This document shows, in pieces, positions 1 through 11,191 of a stretch of DNA of 64,000 nt. The position numbers and the translations under genes were made by a program. Numbering within the stretch: position 1 is the first letter of the stretch; the number at the start of each line of letters is the position of its first letter. The notes beneath the pieces were generated by a model, which saw only the letters and a program-made list of their open reading frames with translations, did no database searches and was not told where the DNA came from. Source of the stretch: Rhizorhabdus histidinilytica (GTDB lineage Bacteria > Pseudomonadota > Alphaproteobacteria > Sphingomonadales > Sphingomonadaceae); contig NZ_FUYM01000003.1 of the NCBI RefSeq assembly GCF_900167915.1, forward strand, positions 481,903 to 545,902, written 5' to 3'.

Positions 1-124
1 TGTGGAGCTGCCACTGGACGACGCGCGCGAGGATGTCGGCGCGCGGCTCGACGGCGAAGACATCGTCGTTGAGCTCGATGTCACCCGACGCCTTGGCGTC
101 GAGGGTCTGGACCTTGACCTTCAT
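1..124 (-). CDS. rplD: 50S ribosomal protein L4, N-terminal part
   Basis: Only the first 41 codons are in the window; the gene runs off the left edge. The visible protein begins [14 protein letters not shown], which fits bacterial L4, a 23S rRNA-binding protein of the large subunit and, in enterobacteria, the autogenous repressor of the S10 operon. It lies 3 bases downstream of rplC on the same strand, the usual S10-operon order, so the two are co-transcribed and probably translationally coupled. Confidence 0.93.
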   Translation of the reverse strand, partial: MKVKVQTLDAKASGDIELNDDVFAVEPRADILARVVQWQLH

Positions 125-127
125 CTA

Positions 128-883
128 TCAGCCCTCCTGGCCTTCGGTGGCCTCGGGAGCCGCGACTTCCTCCGCGGGCGTCTCGGCAGGCGCGCTGTTG
201 CTGTTGGCGGCGACCTTCAGGCCGGCCGGGAACGGCGCATCCTTGTGCGCCGGAACCTTGACCGAGTCCTTGACGAGCAGCCAGGCGCCCTTCGAACCGG
301 GCACCGAGCCCTTGACGAAGAGCAGGCCGCGCTCGGCGTCGGTCTGGACGATCTCGAGGTTCTGCTGGGTGCGCTGCTTGTCACCCATGTGGCCGGCCAT
401 CTTCTTGTTCTTGAAGACGCGGCCCGGATCCTGGCGGTTACCGGTCGAACCGAGCGAGCGGTGCGAGACCGAAACGCCGTGGGTGGCGCGCAGACCGCCG
501 AAGCCCCAGCGCTTCATGCCGCCCGCGAAACCCTTACCCTGGGTGCGGCCCGAGATGTCGACGAACTGGCCGGCGACGAAATGGTCGGCGGAGAGCTCCG
601 CACCAACGTCGAGCAGGCCGTCTTCCGACACGCGGAACTCGGCGAGGATCGCCTTCGGCTCCACCTCGGCCTTACCGAAATGGCCGCGCTCCGGCTTGGT
701 GAGATTCTTCGGCTTGGCCGAGCCGGCGCCGAGCTGGACGGCGACGTAACCGTCGCGGTCCTGCTCGCGGCGAGCCACGACCTGTACATTCTCCAGCGCC
801 AGGACGGTGACCGGCACGTGCCGACCATCTTCCTGGAACAGGCGGGTCATCCCCATCTTCTTCGCGATCACGCCAGTGCGCAT
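128..883 (-). CDS. rplC: 50S ribosomal protein L3
   Basis: The 251-residue protein begins [16 protein letters not shown], the conserved L3 start, and contains the GQFVDI and [12 protein letters not shown] region that inserts into the peptidyl-transferase area of 23S rRNA. The ATG at 883 is chosen over an upstream extension because GGAAGGAAC lies just before it and the extension is not L3-like. The C-terminus carries an Ala/Glu-rich tail of about 25 residues ([16 protein letters not shown]), an alphaproteobacterial style extension. It is followed by rplD. It is separated from rpsJ by 280 bases containing a terminator-like hairpin, which is unusual inside an S10 operon. Confidence 0.97.
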   Translation of the reverse strand: MRTGVIAKKMGMTRLFQEDGRHVPVTVLALENVQVVARREQDRDGYVAVQLGAGSAKPKNLTKPERGHFGKAEVEPKAILAEFRVSEDGLLDVGAELSADHFVAGQFVDISGRTQGKGFAGGMKRWGFGGLRATHGVSVSHRSLGSTGNRQDPGRVFKNKKMAGHMGDKQRTQQNLEIVQTDAERGLLFVKGSVPGSKGAWLLVKDSVKVPAHKDAPFPAGLKVAANSNSAPAETPAEEVAAPEATEGQEG

Positions 884-905
884 GATCCGTTCCTTCCCAA
901 CAGAG

Positions 906-924
906 GCTCGCGTTAGCGGCGAGC
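906..924 (-). promoter_or_regulatory. rplC leader hairpin
   Basis: On the minus strand a 6-bp GC stem (GCTCGC/GCGAGC) with a 7-base loop lies between the terminator-like hairpin at 933-960 and the rplC Shine-Dalgarno sequence. It could be a structured translational-control or anti-terminator element; only the pairing is seen. Confidence 0.35.
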
Positions 925-932
925 GTGCCAAC

Positions 933-960
933 GAAAAAAGCTTCGGTATGAACCGAAGCC
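933..960 (-). terminator. intrinsic terminator or attenuator between rpsJ and rplC
   Basis: On the minus strand GCTTCGGT pairs perfectly with ACCGAAGC (8 bp, 4-base loop) and is followed at once by six T residues, the form of a rho-independent terminator. It sits about 50 bases before the rplC start and about 200 bases after the rpsJ stop. It should therefore reduce or control read-through from the str/rpsJ transcript into rplC-rplD. Confidence 0.75.
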
Positions 961-1163
961 TCCAGCCCAATGATCGATGACCCCCGCCCGGGCTCGGTTC
1001 TTCGCATCGCTGCGAAGGGCGGGGACCAGGACACCGGCACCTCTCGATCGAGCGGGCCGGTCGGTATCCCTACTCCTCCCGTCGCTTCTCGATCGCGCCG
1101 GACGAAGCCGGGGAGAGAAACGACGAGCGCGGGCCCGATTCGGTCCCGCGCGGAGCCGGCTTC

Positions 1164-1475
1164 TTAGGCCAGTTTGATCTCGACATCAACACCCGCGGCG
1201 AGATCGAGCTTCATCAGCGCGTCGACGGTCTGCGGGGTGGGCTGCACGATGTCCAGCAGCCGCTTGTAGGTCCGCACCTCGAACTGCTCGCGCGACTTCT
1301 TGTCGATGTGCGGGCCGCGGTTCACGGTGAACTTCTCGATGCGGGTGGGCAACGGGATCGGACCACGGATGAGCGCGCCGGTACGGCGGGCGGTATCGGC
1401 GATGTCGCCGGTAGCCTGATCGAGCACACGATGGTCGAATGCCTTCAGGCGAATACGGATATTCTGCGTTTCCAT
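1164..1475 (-). CDS. rpsJ: 30S ribosomal protein S10 (NusE)
   Basis: The 103-residue protein is the standard S10 length and matches it throughout: [19 protein letters not shown] at the start, [19 protein letters not shown] in the middle and the loop that contacts 16S rRNA. S10 is also the NusE transcription antitermination factor. It follows tuf, as is usual in alphaproteobacteria, but there are terminator-like hairpins on both sides, after tuf and again before rplC. Confidence 0.97.
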   Translation of the reverse strand: METQNIRIRLKAFDHRVLDQATGDIADTARRTGALIRGPIPLPTRIEKFTVNRGPHIDKKSREQFEVRTYKRLLDIVQPTPQTVDALMKLDLAAGVDVEIKLA

Positions 1476-1532
1476 GTCCTACACCGATGCGAAAGAGCCG
1501 TGCGGCAATAGTGCCGCTTTCCAACCTATAAT

Positions 1533-1573
1533 CAACAAAAGCGAACCGGCCGACCCCCGAGGGGGCCGGCCGG
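1533..1573 (-). terminator. rho-independent terminator after tuf
   Basis: A 13-bp GC stem with one mismatch (arms 1546-1558 and 1561-1573, tight loop) is followed on the minus strand by TTCGC and a TTTTGTT run. It lies about 20 bases past the tuf stop and before rpsJ, so it can end or lower the abundant tuf transcript. Confidence 0.75.
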
Positions 1574-1592
1574 CCCGTTTGAACGCGCTATA

Positions 1593-2783
1593 TTACTTCG
1601 CGATCGAGCTGACAACCCCGGCACCGACGGTGCGGCCGCCTTCACGGATCGAGAAGCGAAGGCCCTCTTCCATGGCGATCGGGGCGATGAGCTTGACGCC
1701 GAGCTTCACGTTGTCGCCGGGCATGACCATCTCGGTGCCGGCGGGCAGCTCGACGGTGCCGGTGACGTCCGTGGTACGGAAGTAGAACTGCGGACGATAG
1801 TTGGCGAAGAACGGCGTGTGACGGCCACCCTCTTCCTTCGACAGCACGTAGACTTCCGACGAGAACTCGGTGTGCGGGGTGATCGAGCCCGGCTTGGCGA
1901 GAACCTGGCCGCGCTCGACTTCCTCACGGCCGACGCCGCGGAGCAGCGCGCCGATGTTGTCGCCGGCCTGGCCGCTGTCGAGCAGCTTGCGGAACATCTC
2001 GACGCCCGTGACGGTGGTCTTGCGGGTGTCCTTGATGCCGACGATCTCGACTTCCTCGCCGACCTTGACCATGCCGGTCTCGACGCGGCCGGTGACGACG
2101 GTGCCGCGGCCCGAGATCGAGAACACGTCTTCGATCGGCATCAGGAACGGCTTGTCGAGCGGACGCTCGGGCTGCGGGATGTACGAGTCGACGGCGGCCA
2201 TCAGCTCGAGGACGGCATTGCGGCCGATCTCGTCGTTGGTGCCATCGAGCGCCTTGACGGCCGAACCCTTGATGACGGGGATGTCGTCGCCCGGGAACTC
2301 GTAGGACGACAGCAGCTCGCGGACCTCGAGCTCGACGAGCTCCAGGATCTCGGGATCGTCGACGAGGTCGACCTTGTTCATGAACACGACGAGCGCCGGA
2401 ACGCCGACCTGACGGGCGAGCAGGATGTGCTCGCGGGTCTGCGGCATCGGGCCGTCGGTGGCCGAGACGACGAGGATGCCGCCGTCCATCTGCGCGGCGC
2501 CGGTGATCATGTTCTTCACATAGTCGGCGTGGCCCGGGCAGTCGACGTGCGCATAGTGGCGCTGCTCGGTCTCATACTCGACGTGCGCGGTCGAGATGGT
2601 GATGCCGCGCTCGCGCTCCTCGGGAGCCTTGTCGATGTTGGCATAGTCGACGAAGGTCGCGCCGCCGGTCTCGGCGAGGACCTTGGTGATGGCTGCCGTG
2701 AGCGACGTCTTGCCATGGTCGACGTGGCCGATGGTGCCGATATTGCAGTGCGGCTTGGTCCGCTCAAACTTAGCCTTAGCCAT
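1593..2783 (-). CDS. tuf: elongation factor Tu
   Basis: This 396-residue GTPase brings aminoacyl-tRNA to the ribosome. The P-loop GHVDHGKT, the [21 protein letters not shown] switch II region, NKVD and the GSAVKAL guanine-binding motif are all present, and the barrel domains 2 and 3 are complete. It lies downstream of fusA in the str operon. A strong terminator follows it. No second tuf copy is seen in the window. Confidence 0.98.
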   Translation of the reverse strand: MAKAKFERTKPHCNIGTIGHVDHGKTSLTAAITKVLAETGGATFVDYANIDKAPEERERGITISTAHVEYETEQRHYAHVDCPGHADYVKNMITGAAQMDGGILVVSATDGPMPQTREHILLARQVGVPALVVFMNKVDLVDDPEILELVELEVRELLSSYEFPGDDIPVIKGSAVKALDGTNDEIGRNAVLELMAAVDSYIPQPERPLDKPFLMPIEDVFSISGRGTVVTGRVETGMVKVGEEVEIVGIKDTRKTTVTGVEMFRKLLDSGQAGDNIGALLRGVGREEVERGQVLAKPGSITPHTEFSSEVYVLSKEEGGRHTPFFANYRPQFYFRTTDVTGTVELPAGTEMVMPGDNVKLGVKLIAPIAMEEGLRFSIREGGRTVGAGVVSSIAK

Positions 2784-2859
2784 TTTTTGCCTCTTCTCTT
2801 CGAATCAATTGCCGGACGCGCCGCCCGATGCGGACGCGCCCATAACCACAAATTACCGA

Positions 2860-4932
<2,073 letters not shown>

Positions 4933-5048
4933 GATCTTAAACTCCGATGTCGGGGAAGGGCCTTGCCGACCCGGCACCGACGATATGGGAACGGACTGTT
5001 ACACTTTCGAGCCCGCCCCATGCGGAGCGGGCCCGAAGCGCGTCGCTG

Positions 5049-5519
5049 TTACCAGCGATAGTGCGAGAAGGCGCGGTTCGCCTCGGCCATGCGGTGCGTA
5101 TCCTCACGCTTCTTGACCGCATTGCCACGGTTGTTCGCAGCATCCAGCAGCTCGCCCGACAGGCGGCCGGCCATGGTGTGCTCCGACCGCGCGCGGGCGG
5201 CCGAGATCAGCCAGCGGATGGCGAGCGCCTGCGAACGGTCCGGACGGACCTCGACCGGGACCTGGTAGGTCGCACCGCCGACGCGGCGGCTGCGGACCTC
5301 GATGCCCGGCTTCACATTGTTGAGCGCTTCATGGAAGACGCCCAGCGGCTCGCGCTTGGCGCGGGCTTCGATGGTTTCGAGAGCGCCATAGACGATGCCT
5401 TCGGCGACGGACTTCTTGCCGTCGAGCATGACGCTGTTCATGAACTTGCTGAGCACGACATCCCCGAACTTCGGGTCGGGAAGGATTTCGCGCTTTTCGG
5501 GGCGGCGACGACGAGCCAT
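5049..5519 (-). CDS. rpsG: 30S ribosomal protein S7
   Basis: The 156-residue protein begins [20 protein letters not shown], followed by [16 protein letters not shown] and the [13 protein letters not shown] end, all typical of S7. S7 nucleates the head of the small subunit and contacts the exit-site tRNA. It is 13 bases downstream of rpsL, so translational coupling is likely. A GC inverted repeat (about 5010-5036) lies in the gap before fusA but has no T run, so it is not called a terminator. Confidence 0.97.
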   Translation of the reverse strand: MARRRRPEKREILPDPKFGDVVLSKFMNSVMLDGKKSVAEGIVYGALETIEARAKREPLGVFHEALNNVKPGIEVRSRRVGGATYQVPVEVRPDRSQALAIRWLISAARARSEHTMAGRLSGELLDAANNRGNAVKKREDTHRMAEANRAFSHYRW

Positions 5520-5532
5520 TTCGATCTACCTC

Positions 5533-5904
5533 TTACTTGGGACGCTTGGCGCCGTACTTCGAACGGCTCTGCTTGCGATCCTTGACACCCTGCGTGTCGA
5601 GCACGCCGCGGAGAACGTGATAGCGCACGCCCGGAAGGTCGCGCACACGGCCGCCGCGGATCAGGACCACCGAGTGCTCCTGGAGGTTATGGCCTTCGCC
5701 CGGAATGTAGCTGATCACTTCGCGGCTGTTGGTCAGGCGGACCTTGGCCACCTTGCGCAGCGCCGAGTTCGGCTTCTTCGGGGTCGTCGTGTAGACGCGC
5801 GTGCAAACGCCGCGCTTCTGCGGGTTCTTTTCCATCGCAGGGACCTTCGACTTGGCCTTCTGCGGTTCGCGACCCTTGCGGATCAGCTGGTTGATCGTCG
5901 GCAT
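5533..5904 (-). CDS. rpsL: 30S ribosomal protein S12
   Basis: The 123-residue protein begins [12 protein letters not shown], the S12 start. It carries the decoding-site loops [16 protein letters not shown] and the streptomycin-contact lysines in that stretch and in the [13 protein letters not shown] region. A GTG four codons upstream overlaps the AGAGGTG Shine-Dalgarno site, so the ATG at 5904 is preferred. It is the first gene of the str operon, with a promoter at 6084-6112 and a leader of roughly 170 bases. Confidence 0.97.
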
Positions 5905-5988
5905 GAAGCCCTTCACCTCTAAGAGTTACTTTACCGATGCCCGAATCGCCTTCCGCCGCCCGTTGCCGGACAAGCGGAAATGCACGAA

Positions 5989-6020
5989 GGCCCCGGCGGT
6001 CTCTTGCGACCTCCCGGGCC
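5989..6020 (-). promoter_or_regulatory. GC hairpin in the rpsL leader
   Basis: Within the untranslated leader a 13-bp stem with two mismatches (minus-strand GGCCCGGGAGGTC against GACCGCCGGGGCC, 6-base loop) can form. There is no T run after it. It may be a structured leader element; nothing more can be said from sequence. Confidence 0.35.
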
Positions 6021-6083
6021 ATCACACGCATCGGCAATGTTCAAGCGCCCCAGCGCCGGCGGACCGGCCTCGGGCAGGGCGCG

Positions 6084-6112
6084 CCTATAGAGAAGGAGTC
6101 GGGTCGGGTCAA
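6084..6112 (-). promoter_or_regulatory. sigma70 promoter of the str operon
   Basis: On the minus strand TTGACC (6112-6107) and TATAGG (6089-6084) are separated by exactly 17 bases, close to the housekeeping consensus. Transcription should start near 6077, giving a leader of about 170 bases before rpsL. Confidence 0.7.
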
Positions 6113-6173
6113 CCGGTGGAACCGCCGGATTTTGGCAGCCGTTGTCTCTGCGACCGATCGAAAGGCCCTTGCC

Positions 6174-6515
6174 ATGCGTCGCCCGATTCTCGCCCTCCTC
6201 CTCACCGCCCTCCCCGCGGCCGCCGGCGCGGCCAGCTTCGACTGCGCCCGTGCGCGCCTGGCCGACGAACGGGCGGTCTGTGCGAGCCGCGCGCTCAACG
6301 ATCGCGACGTGAGGATGGCGGTGCTCTACGGCCTCGACCTGCGCTTCGTCCCGATGGGCTCGCGCGACGTGCTGCGCCGCGAACAGGCCGCCTGGCTCAC
6401 CCGGCGCCGGGCGTGCGGCGCGAACCGGGTCTGTCTCGCCCGCGCCTATGACCGGCGCATCGCCGAACTACAGGCCGTGATCGACGAACGGGTCTATCCG
6501 CACGGGCCGTTCTAG
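6174..6515 (+). CDS. secreted LprI/DUF1311-like protein
   Basis: This 113-residue protein has a signal peptide (MRRPILALLLTALPAAAGA) and a small Cys-containing domain. The spacing FDCARAR, AVCASRALNDRD, QAAWLTRRRACG, CLARAYDRRIAEL resembles the LprI/DUF1311 family, some of whose members inhibit lysozyme. The ATG at 6174 follows an AAAGG Shine-Dalgarno site and is divergent from rpsL. Its end overlaps the convergent cutA end by 4 bases. The family assignment is by motif only; the role in this organism is unknown. Confidence 0.7.
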   Translation: MRRPILALLLTALPAAAGAASFDCARARLADERAVCASRALNDRDVRMAVLYGLDLRFVPMGSRDVLRREQAAWLTRRRACGANRVCLARAYDRRIAELQAVIDERVYPHGPF

Positions 6516-6832
6516 CCCGCCTCCCCCGCCTCCCCCGTCTCCGCCGCCACCCAGCCGGCATAGTCCGCCGATGCCTCGGCCGACAGCATGACGATCTCGG
6601 GCAGCGCATAGCCGTGGAGCGCCTTGATCCGCGCCTCGACCCGCTCGGCCAGCGCGGCGCGGGTCTTGGCCTGGAGCTGCCATTCCTCGGCCCGCTCGAT
6701 CGCGCCCTGCCAGCGATAGACGCTGCGCATCGGCAGGATCTGCACGCAGGCCGCGAGCCGCTCCCCGACCAGCGCCTCGGCGATCCGCTCGGCCTCGGCC
6801 GCCGAGCCGCAACTGGTGAGGACGAGGATCAT
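6512..6832 (-). CDS. cutA: divalent cation tolerance protein CutA
   Basis: The 106-residue protein matches CutA in length and in the motifs LVGERLAACVQILPMRSVYRWQG and the YALPEIVMLSAE strand, which form the PII-like trimeric fold. CutA binds divalent copper in enterobacteria, but its role is debated. Its ATG overlaps the stop of the upstream CDF transporter gene by 4 bases, so both form a metal-related operon. Confidence 0.92.
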   Translation of the reverse strand: MILVLTSCGSAAEAERIAEALVGERLAACVQILPMRSVYRWQGAIERAEEWQLQAKTRAALAERVEARIKALHGYALPEIVMLSAEASADYAGWVAAETGEAGEAG

Positions 6833-7764
6833 GGCTGCTCCGGGGGCTGTTCCGGCGGCTTCGCCTGCGGCTTGATATAGATGGCGCGCAGCGACGGCCA
6901 GCGCGCGCGCAGCTCCGCCTCGGCCTCGGCGATCATCGCTTCGATCCGGCCGACCGGCACCTCATCCTCGAAGTCCACCGCGAGACCGAGGAAGATGTTC
7001 TGCGGGCCAATATGGACGGTGGTGATCTCGTTGACTCCGGTCACTTCGGGACGGCGATCGACCGCGGCGCGCACGGCCGCCTCCAGCTCCGGGTCGGCCG
7101 GCTCACCGATCAGCAGGTCCTTCGACTCGCGCGCCAGCGCGAGTGCGACGCCGGCCAGCGCGAGGCCGATGATGATCGAGGCGACGCCGTCCCAGCGTGC
7201 GTCGCCGGTCAGCAGGCTCAGGGTGATACCGCCACCGGCGACGAACAGGCCGAACATCGCCGCCGAATCCTCGAACAGGACGATGAAGCTCGGCGGGTCC
7301 TTCGACCGGCGGACGGCTTCCCACCAGCCCTGCTCGCCCTTGGCCGCCCCGAACTCGCGCACCGCGATGCCCCAGCTCGCCCCTTCGAGCAGCAGCGACA
7401 GCGCGAGTACGGCATAATTGATCCACGGCATCCGGATCGGTTCAGGGTCCAGGATGTGGAGGACGCCTTCGTAAATCGACAGCCCAGCGCCGGTCGAGAA
7501 GATCAGGATCGCGACGACGAAGCTCCAGAAATAGAGCTCGCGGCCATAGCCGAGGGGATGGCGCTCGTCGGGAGGCCGGCTCGACCGCTTCTGTCCGTAG
7601 AGCAGCAGAAGTTGGTTGAGGCTGTCGACGACCGAGTGGAAGCCTTCGGTCAGCATCGCCGAGGACCCGGTGATCGCTGCGGCGACGAACTTGGCCACCG
7701 CGATGCCGAGATTGGCGGCCAGTGCGGCAAAGAGGATCAGCCGGCTCTCGGGCGGTTCGGTCAT
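6829..7764 (-). CDS. cation diffusion facilitator transporter
   Basis: The 311-residue inner-membrane protein has about six membrane segments from residue 10 to 200 and a soluble C-terminal domain, as in CDF metal/proton antiporters. LTEGFHSVVDSLNQ is the CDF helix-II metal site (HxxxD), and EDSAAMFGLF is the helix-V counterpart. Its sequence style resembles the ZnT9-like subgroup. The start MTEPPESRL is chosen because AGGGAA precedes it and the upstream extension is not family-like. It is translationally coupled to cutA. Confidence 0.88.
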   Translation of the reverse strand: MTEPPESRLILFAALAANLGIAVAKFVAAAITGSSAMLTEGFHSVVDSLNQLLLLYGQKRSSRPPDERHPLGYGRELYFWSFVVAILIFSTGAGLSIYEGVLHILDPEPIRMPWINYAVLALSLLLEGASWGIAVREFGAAKGEQGWWEAVRRSKDPPSFIVLFEDSAAMFGLFVAGGGITLSLLTGDARWDGVASIIIGLALAGVALALARESKDLLIGEPADPELEAAVRAAVDRRPEVTGVNEITTVHIGPQNIFLGLAVDFEDEVPVGRIEAMIAEAEAELRARWPSLRAIYIKPQAKPPEQPPEQP

Positions 7765-7922
7765 CGGTTCCCTGTCGATTGCGGCCGGCGCGCGACAATA
7801 CCCCCTTTCCACTGGCGGAACGAGCCACAACTTTCCTTGGTTCCGCTCCCCGGAATTTCGCTGGGCGAGGGATCGGCGAGGCGGCCTCGATCGTTCTTCT
7901 GCTATCGTCACGGAGGCTCGTC

Positions 7923-9203
7923 ATGTCGCGTAACGACACCCGATCCGTCCCGGCCGGCAGACCGTCGAGCCGGGCTTTCGCCCGCCCCCGCCGGAAGGGT
8001 CCCGGTCTCGGCCATTGGCTGGCCGCCCTGCCGCTGGTCGCCGTCGCCTGCATCACCTTCGGCGGCCGCGCGCCCGCCGGAATGTCGTCGCCCGAAAGCG
8101 TCGCCGCCGCGCCCGACGAAATGCCCGGCCGATGGTCTATCGGGAACGCCCGCGACCTCATCTCCGTCATCGAGGAATCTACCGAGGAGGGGCTGAATCC
8201 GGCAGACTACAATATCGACGCCCTGCACGCCGCCGTCGCCGCGAAGCAGAAGGGTCCCGCACTCGACGCGCTCGCCACCGCCTCGGCGCTGCGGATCGCG
8301 CACGATTACGCCAATGGCCGGATCGACGACAAGGCGGCGCTCGGTTGGTACATCGACCCGCCCACCGATCCCAACCGGATCGCCGCCGGCCTTGCCGAGG
8401 CTCTCGACCATGGCCGGCTCGGCTCATGGCTGCGCGGCCTGCTGCCCGACAACGAACAATATCGCGCGCTCAAGGCCGCCTATGCCGACGCGCGCGGCGA
8501 CGAGGCGCTGCGCGGCCAGCTCCGCGCCAATCTCGAACGCTGGCGCTGGATGCCGCGCGAGCTCGGCGATCGCTACATCTATGTCAACGTCCCCAGCTAT
8601 CGCCTCTCGGTGATCAGCGGCGGAATCGAGGAGGCCAGCTACAATGTCGTGGTCGGGGCGCCCAAGACCCCGACGCCGCAGCTCCAGCTCTACGCCCAGT
8701 CGGTGGTCGCCAACCCGGGCTGGACGGTGCCACAGAGCATCATCAAGGCGGGCGGCATGCGCGGCAAGGGCTTCCGCTGGACCCGCAATGCGGACGGCAG
8801 CGTTTCGGCCTGGCAGGCGCCAGGGCCAAGCAACGCGCTTGGCCGGATCAAGATCGACATGCCGAACCCGCACGCCATCTACCTTCATGACACGCCCAAC
8901 CGAGCGGTCTTCGCGCGCCAGAACCGCGCGCTCAGCCATGGCTGCATCCGGGTCGAGAATATCGAGGAGCTCGCCGCGATGCTCCAGGGCGGCGACGGCC
9001 TCGACGAGGCGCTGGCGGATCCCCGCAAGACGAAGGTCCTCCAACTCGAACGGAGCGTGCCCGTCTACCTCGTCTATTTCACCGCGCAGGCCGATCCGGA
9101 CGGCACCGTCCGCTCGGTCGGCGATCCCTACGGACGCGACAAGGCGCTGCTTGCGAAGCTGGGCGCGGCGATGGAAGGGGAACTCCAGGTCGCGGGTCGC
9201 TGA
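7923..9203 (+). CDS. YcbB-like murein L,D-transpeptidase
   Basis: The 426-residue protein has an N-terminal membrane anchor (about residues 30-50), a YcbB-type scaffold domain (about 70-200) and a YkuD catalytic domain with ALSHGCIRVENIEELA; the nucleophile is Cys341. It should form 3-3 cross-links in peptidoglycan in the periplasm. It is shorter than the roughly 600-residue enterobacterial YcbB, and no peptidoglycan-binding module is obvious. The ATG follows a clear GGAGG. It starts a run of three peptidoglycan enzymes. Confidence 0.9.
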   Translation: MSRNDTRSVPAGRPSSRAFARPRRKGPGLGHWLAALPLVAVACITFGGRAPAGMSSPESVAAAPDEMPGRWSIGNARDLISVIEESTEEGLNPADYNIDALHAAVAAKQKGPALDALATASALRIAHDYANGRIDDKAALGWYIDPPTDPNRIAAGLAEALDHGRLGSWLRGLLPDNEQYRALKAAYADARGDEALRGQLRANLERWRWMPRELGDRYIYVNVPSYRLSVISGGIEEASYNVVVGAPKTPTPQLQLYAQSVVANPGWTVPQSIIKAGGMRGKGFRWTRNADGSVSAWQAPGPSNALGRIKIDMPNPHAIYLHDTPNRAVFARQNRALSHGCIRVENIEELAAMLQGGDGLDEALADPRKTKVLQLERSVPVYLVYFTAQADPDGTVRSVGDPYGRDKALLAKLGAAMEGELQVAGR

Positions 9204-9346
9204 CAGGCCGACCGTCGGCGCCGCAGCGATGAACCGTGCAAAGTCCACGCCCGATGTGGCGTGGCGCCGGAACAAATGCCCAGTCAGCCAATGAAATGGT
9301 AAGCCTGCTCTGCTAAATAACGGACATAGTTCAGTTATAGAGCGGG

Positions 9347-9994
9347 TTGGGCATCTTGCGGAATATCATCGACACGCCGGTGAACCGGCGCGGATTGCTG
9401 GGTGCAGGGATTTTCGGCGGTCTGGCATTGGCGGCAGGCGGGACTTCGATCGCGGCCCCCCTTATCCCTGCACCGCGTCTCCGGCCCGAGGTCCGGGCTC
9501 GCGCGCTGGCCGCCATGAGCCGGCATATCGGCCGCATCAAGGTGCGCGACCTGATCGGCATCTGCGATTTCGACGATCCGTCCTCGGCGCCGCGTTTCCA
9601 TCTTCTCGACGTCGCGTCGGGCAAGGTCGACAGCCTGCTCGTCGCCCATGGCCGCGGCTCCGATCCGTCGCACACCGGCTGGCTCCAGAAATTCTCCAAC
9701 GCGCCGGGATCGGCCGCCTCGTCGAGCGGTGCCTTCGTCACCGCCGAGGAATATTACGGCAACCATGGCCGCTCGCGCCGGATCGACGGGCTCGATCCCA
9801 CCAACAGCAATGCCCGCGCCCGCGCGGTGGTGATCCACGGCGCCTGGTATGCCGAGCGCAAGATGATCGCGCAGCACGGCAAGCTGGGCCGTTCGGAGGG
9901 CTGCTTCGCCTTCGGGGAGAGCGATCTGGCACAGGTCATGGCGCGGCTCGGGCCGGGCCGCCTGATCTACGCCGACAAGCTCGACCGTGCCTAA
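9347..9994 (+). CDS. YkuD_2-family murein L,D-transpeptidase
   Basis: This 215-residue exported protein begins with an NRRGLLGAG stretch plus hydrophobic core that resembles a Tat signal. The catalytic region reads AQHGKLGRSEGCFAF with the nucleophile Cys186, typical of the YkuD_2 (catalytic-domain) family. No ATG or GTG is available after the upstream in-frame stop; TTG at 9347 or TTG at 9356 must be used, so the exact start is uncertain. It sits between the YcbB-like gene and the S11 carboxypeptidase gene. Confidence 0.82.
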   Translation: MGILRNIIDTPVNRRGLLGAGIFGGLALAAGGTSIAAPLIPAPRLRPEVRARALAAMSRHIGRIKVRDLIGICDFDDPSSAPRFHLLDVASGKVDSLLVAHGRGSDPSHTGWLQKFSNAPGSAASSSGAFVTAEEYYGNHGRSRRIDGLDPTNSNARARAVVIHGAWYAERKMIAQHGKLGRSEGCFAFGESDLAQVMARLGPGRLIYADKLDRA

Positions 9995-10096
9995 AATGAG
10001 TCGAAGCGCATGAATGGCCGCTTCAGGACGGCTGTCGCGATTCCGGAAAATGCTTTAGATTCAATCCTGTCTGGTCGATAAAGAGGGGACTGGATA

Positions 10097-11077
10097 GTGA
10101 CTGGATCTGCGTTCGCACGATGGTTGGCCTGCCTGGCGCTGGCCTTGCCCATGTCCGTGATGCCTCTGCCCCTGGTGGTTTCCACGACGGCGCCGGCCGA
10201 AGCCGCCAGCCCGCTCGGCGCCCCGCGTTTCTCCGCGGTGCTGATGGACGCCGACACCAACGAAATCCTCTACGCCGAGCAACCGACCGCGATCCGCCAT
10301 CCGGCGTCGATCACCAAGGTGATGACGCTCTATCTGGTGTTCGACGCACTCGATGCCGGTCGGCTGAAACTCGACGACCGGGTGGTGATGTCGCCACTCG
10401 CCGCGAGCCAGCGGCCGTCCAAACTGGGCCTCGGTATCGGCCAGTCGCTGTCGGTGGCCGACGCGATCAGCGTCGTCGCGGTCAAGTCGGCCAACGACGT
10501 CGCGGTGGCGCTGGCCGAGAAGATCGGCGGCACCGAAGCCAATTTCGCGCGGATGATGACCGCCAGGGCCCGCCAGCTCGGCATGCGCCAGACCGTCTTC
10601 GCCAATGCCAGCGGCCTGCCCAATCCGGGGCATTTCACCTCGGCGCAGGATATCGCCATCCTGTCGGCGGCGATGATCCGCAACCATCCGACCCGCTATC
10701 ACTGCTTCTCGGAGCAGAGCTTCAGCTACGGCAAGCTGCGGATGGCGAACCACAACAAGCTGCTGGGCAACGTCCCCGGCGTCGATGGCATCAAGACCGG
10801 CTTCACCAACGACAGCGGCTTCACCCTCACCGCCTCGGCGGTCCGCAACGGGCATCGGCTGATCGCCGTGGTGCTCGGCTCGCCGTCGGGCTGGCAGCGC
10901 GACCGCGACATCACCTCGCTGCTCAATGCCGGCTTCACCGCGCTCGAGATCCGCAGCGCCGGCCGGTCGGAGGACATGGCCGCACTGCTCTCCAGTTCGG
11001 GCTTCGCGCTCAACCGCAGTCTGCGCCCGCTTCCGCAGATCGCCGCGCTGCAGGTCGAGGAAGGCGATACCGAATAG
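10097..11077 (+). CDS. D-alanyl-D-alanine carboxypeptidase (S11, PBP5/6 type)
   Basis: The 326-residue protein has a signal peptide ending near AEA and the three penicillin-binding motifs: SITK (Ser71, Lys74), SAN and KTG. It removes the terminal D-Ala from peptidoglycan stem peptides in the periplasm. The C-terminal amphipathic anchor of the larger PBP5 enzymes is not evident. A GTG start with GAGGGG upstream fits. A terminator follows at 11147-11173. Confidence 0.93.
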   Translation: MTGSAFARWLACLALALPMSVMPLPLVVSTTAPAEAASPLGAPRFSAVLMDADTNEILYAEQPTAIRHPASITKVMTLYLVFDALDAGRLKLDDRVVMSPLAASQRPSKLGLGIGQSLSVADAISVVAVKSANDVAVALAEKIGGTEANFARMMTARARQLGMRQTVFANASGLPNPGHFTSAQDIAILSAAMIRNHPTRYHCFSEQSFSYGKLRMANHNKLLGNVPGVDGIKTGFTNDSGFTLTASAVRNGHRLIAVVLGSPSGWQRDRDITSLLNAGFTALEIRSAGRSEDMAALLSSSGFALNRSLRPLPQIAALQVEEGDTE

Positions 11078-11146
11078 GGTTTCAAGTCCCTCCATCCCAG
11101 AGAGGGCACGCTCCTGCCGATGGGAGCGATATCGGGCGGGTAGCAT

Positions 11147-11173
11147 GGACGGGCCATCGCGCCCGTCCTTTTT
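11147..11173 (+). terminator. rho-independent terminator after the S11 carboxypeptidase gene
   Basis: An 8-bp perfect stem (GGACGGGC/GCCCGTCC, 6-base loop) is followed directly by TTTTTC on the plus strand, about 70 bases past the stop codon. Confidence 0.85.
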
Positions 11174-11191
11174 CGTAGGCGTTCGGCTGGC

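Noticed and set aside
1073..1080. CTCCTCCC on the plus strand in the rpsJ-rplC gap, a possible anti-Shine-Dalgarno RNA
   Set aside because: No plus-strand promoter or terminator flanks it, and on the minus strand it is just a purine-rich stretch of the leader.
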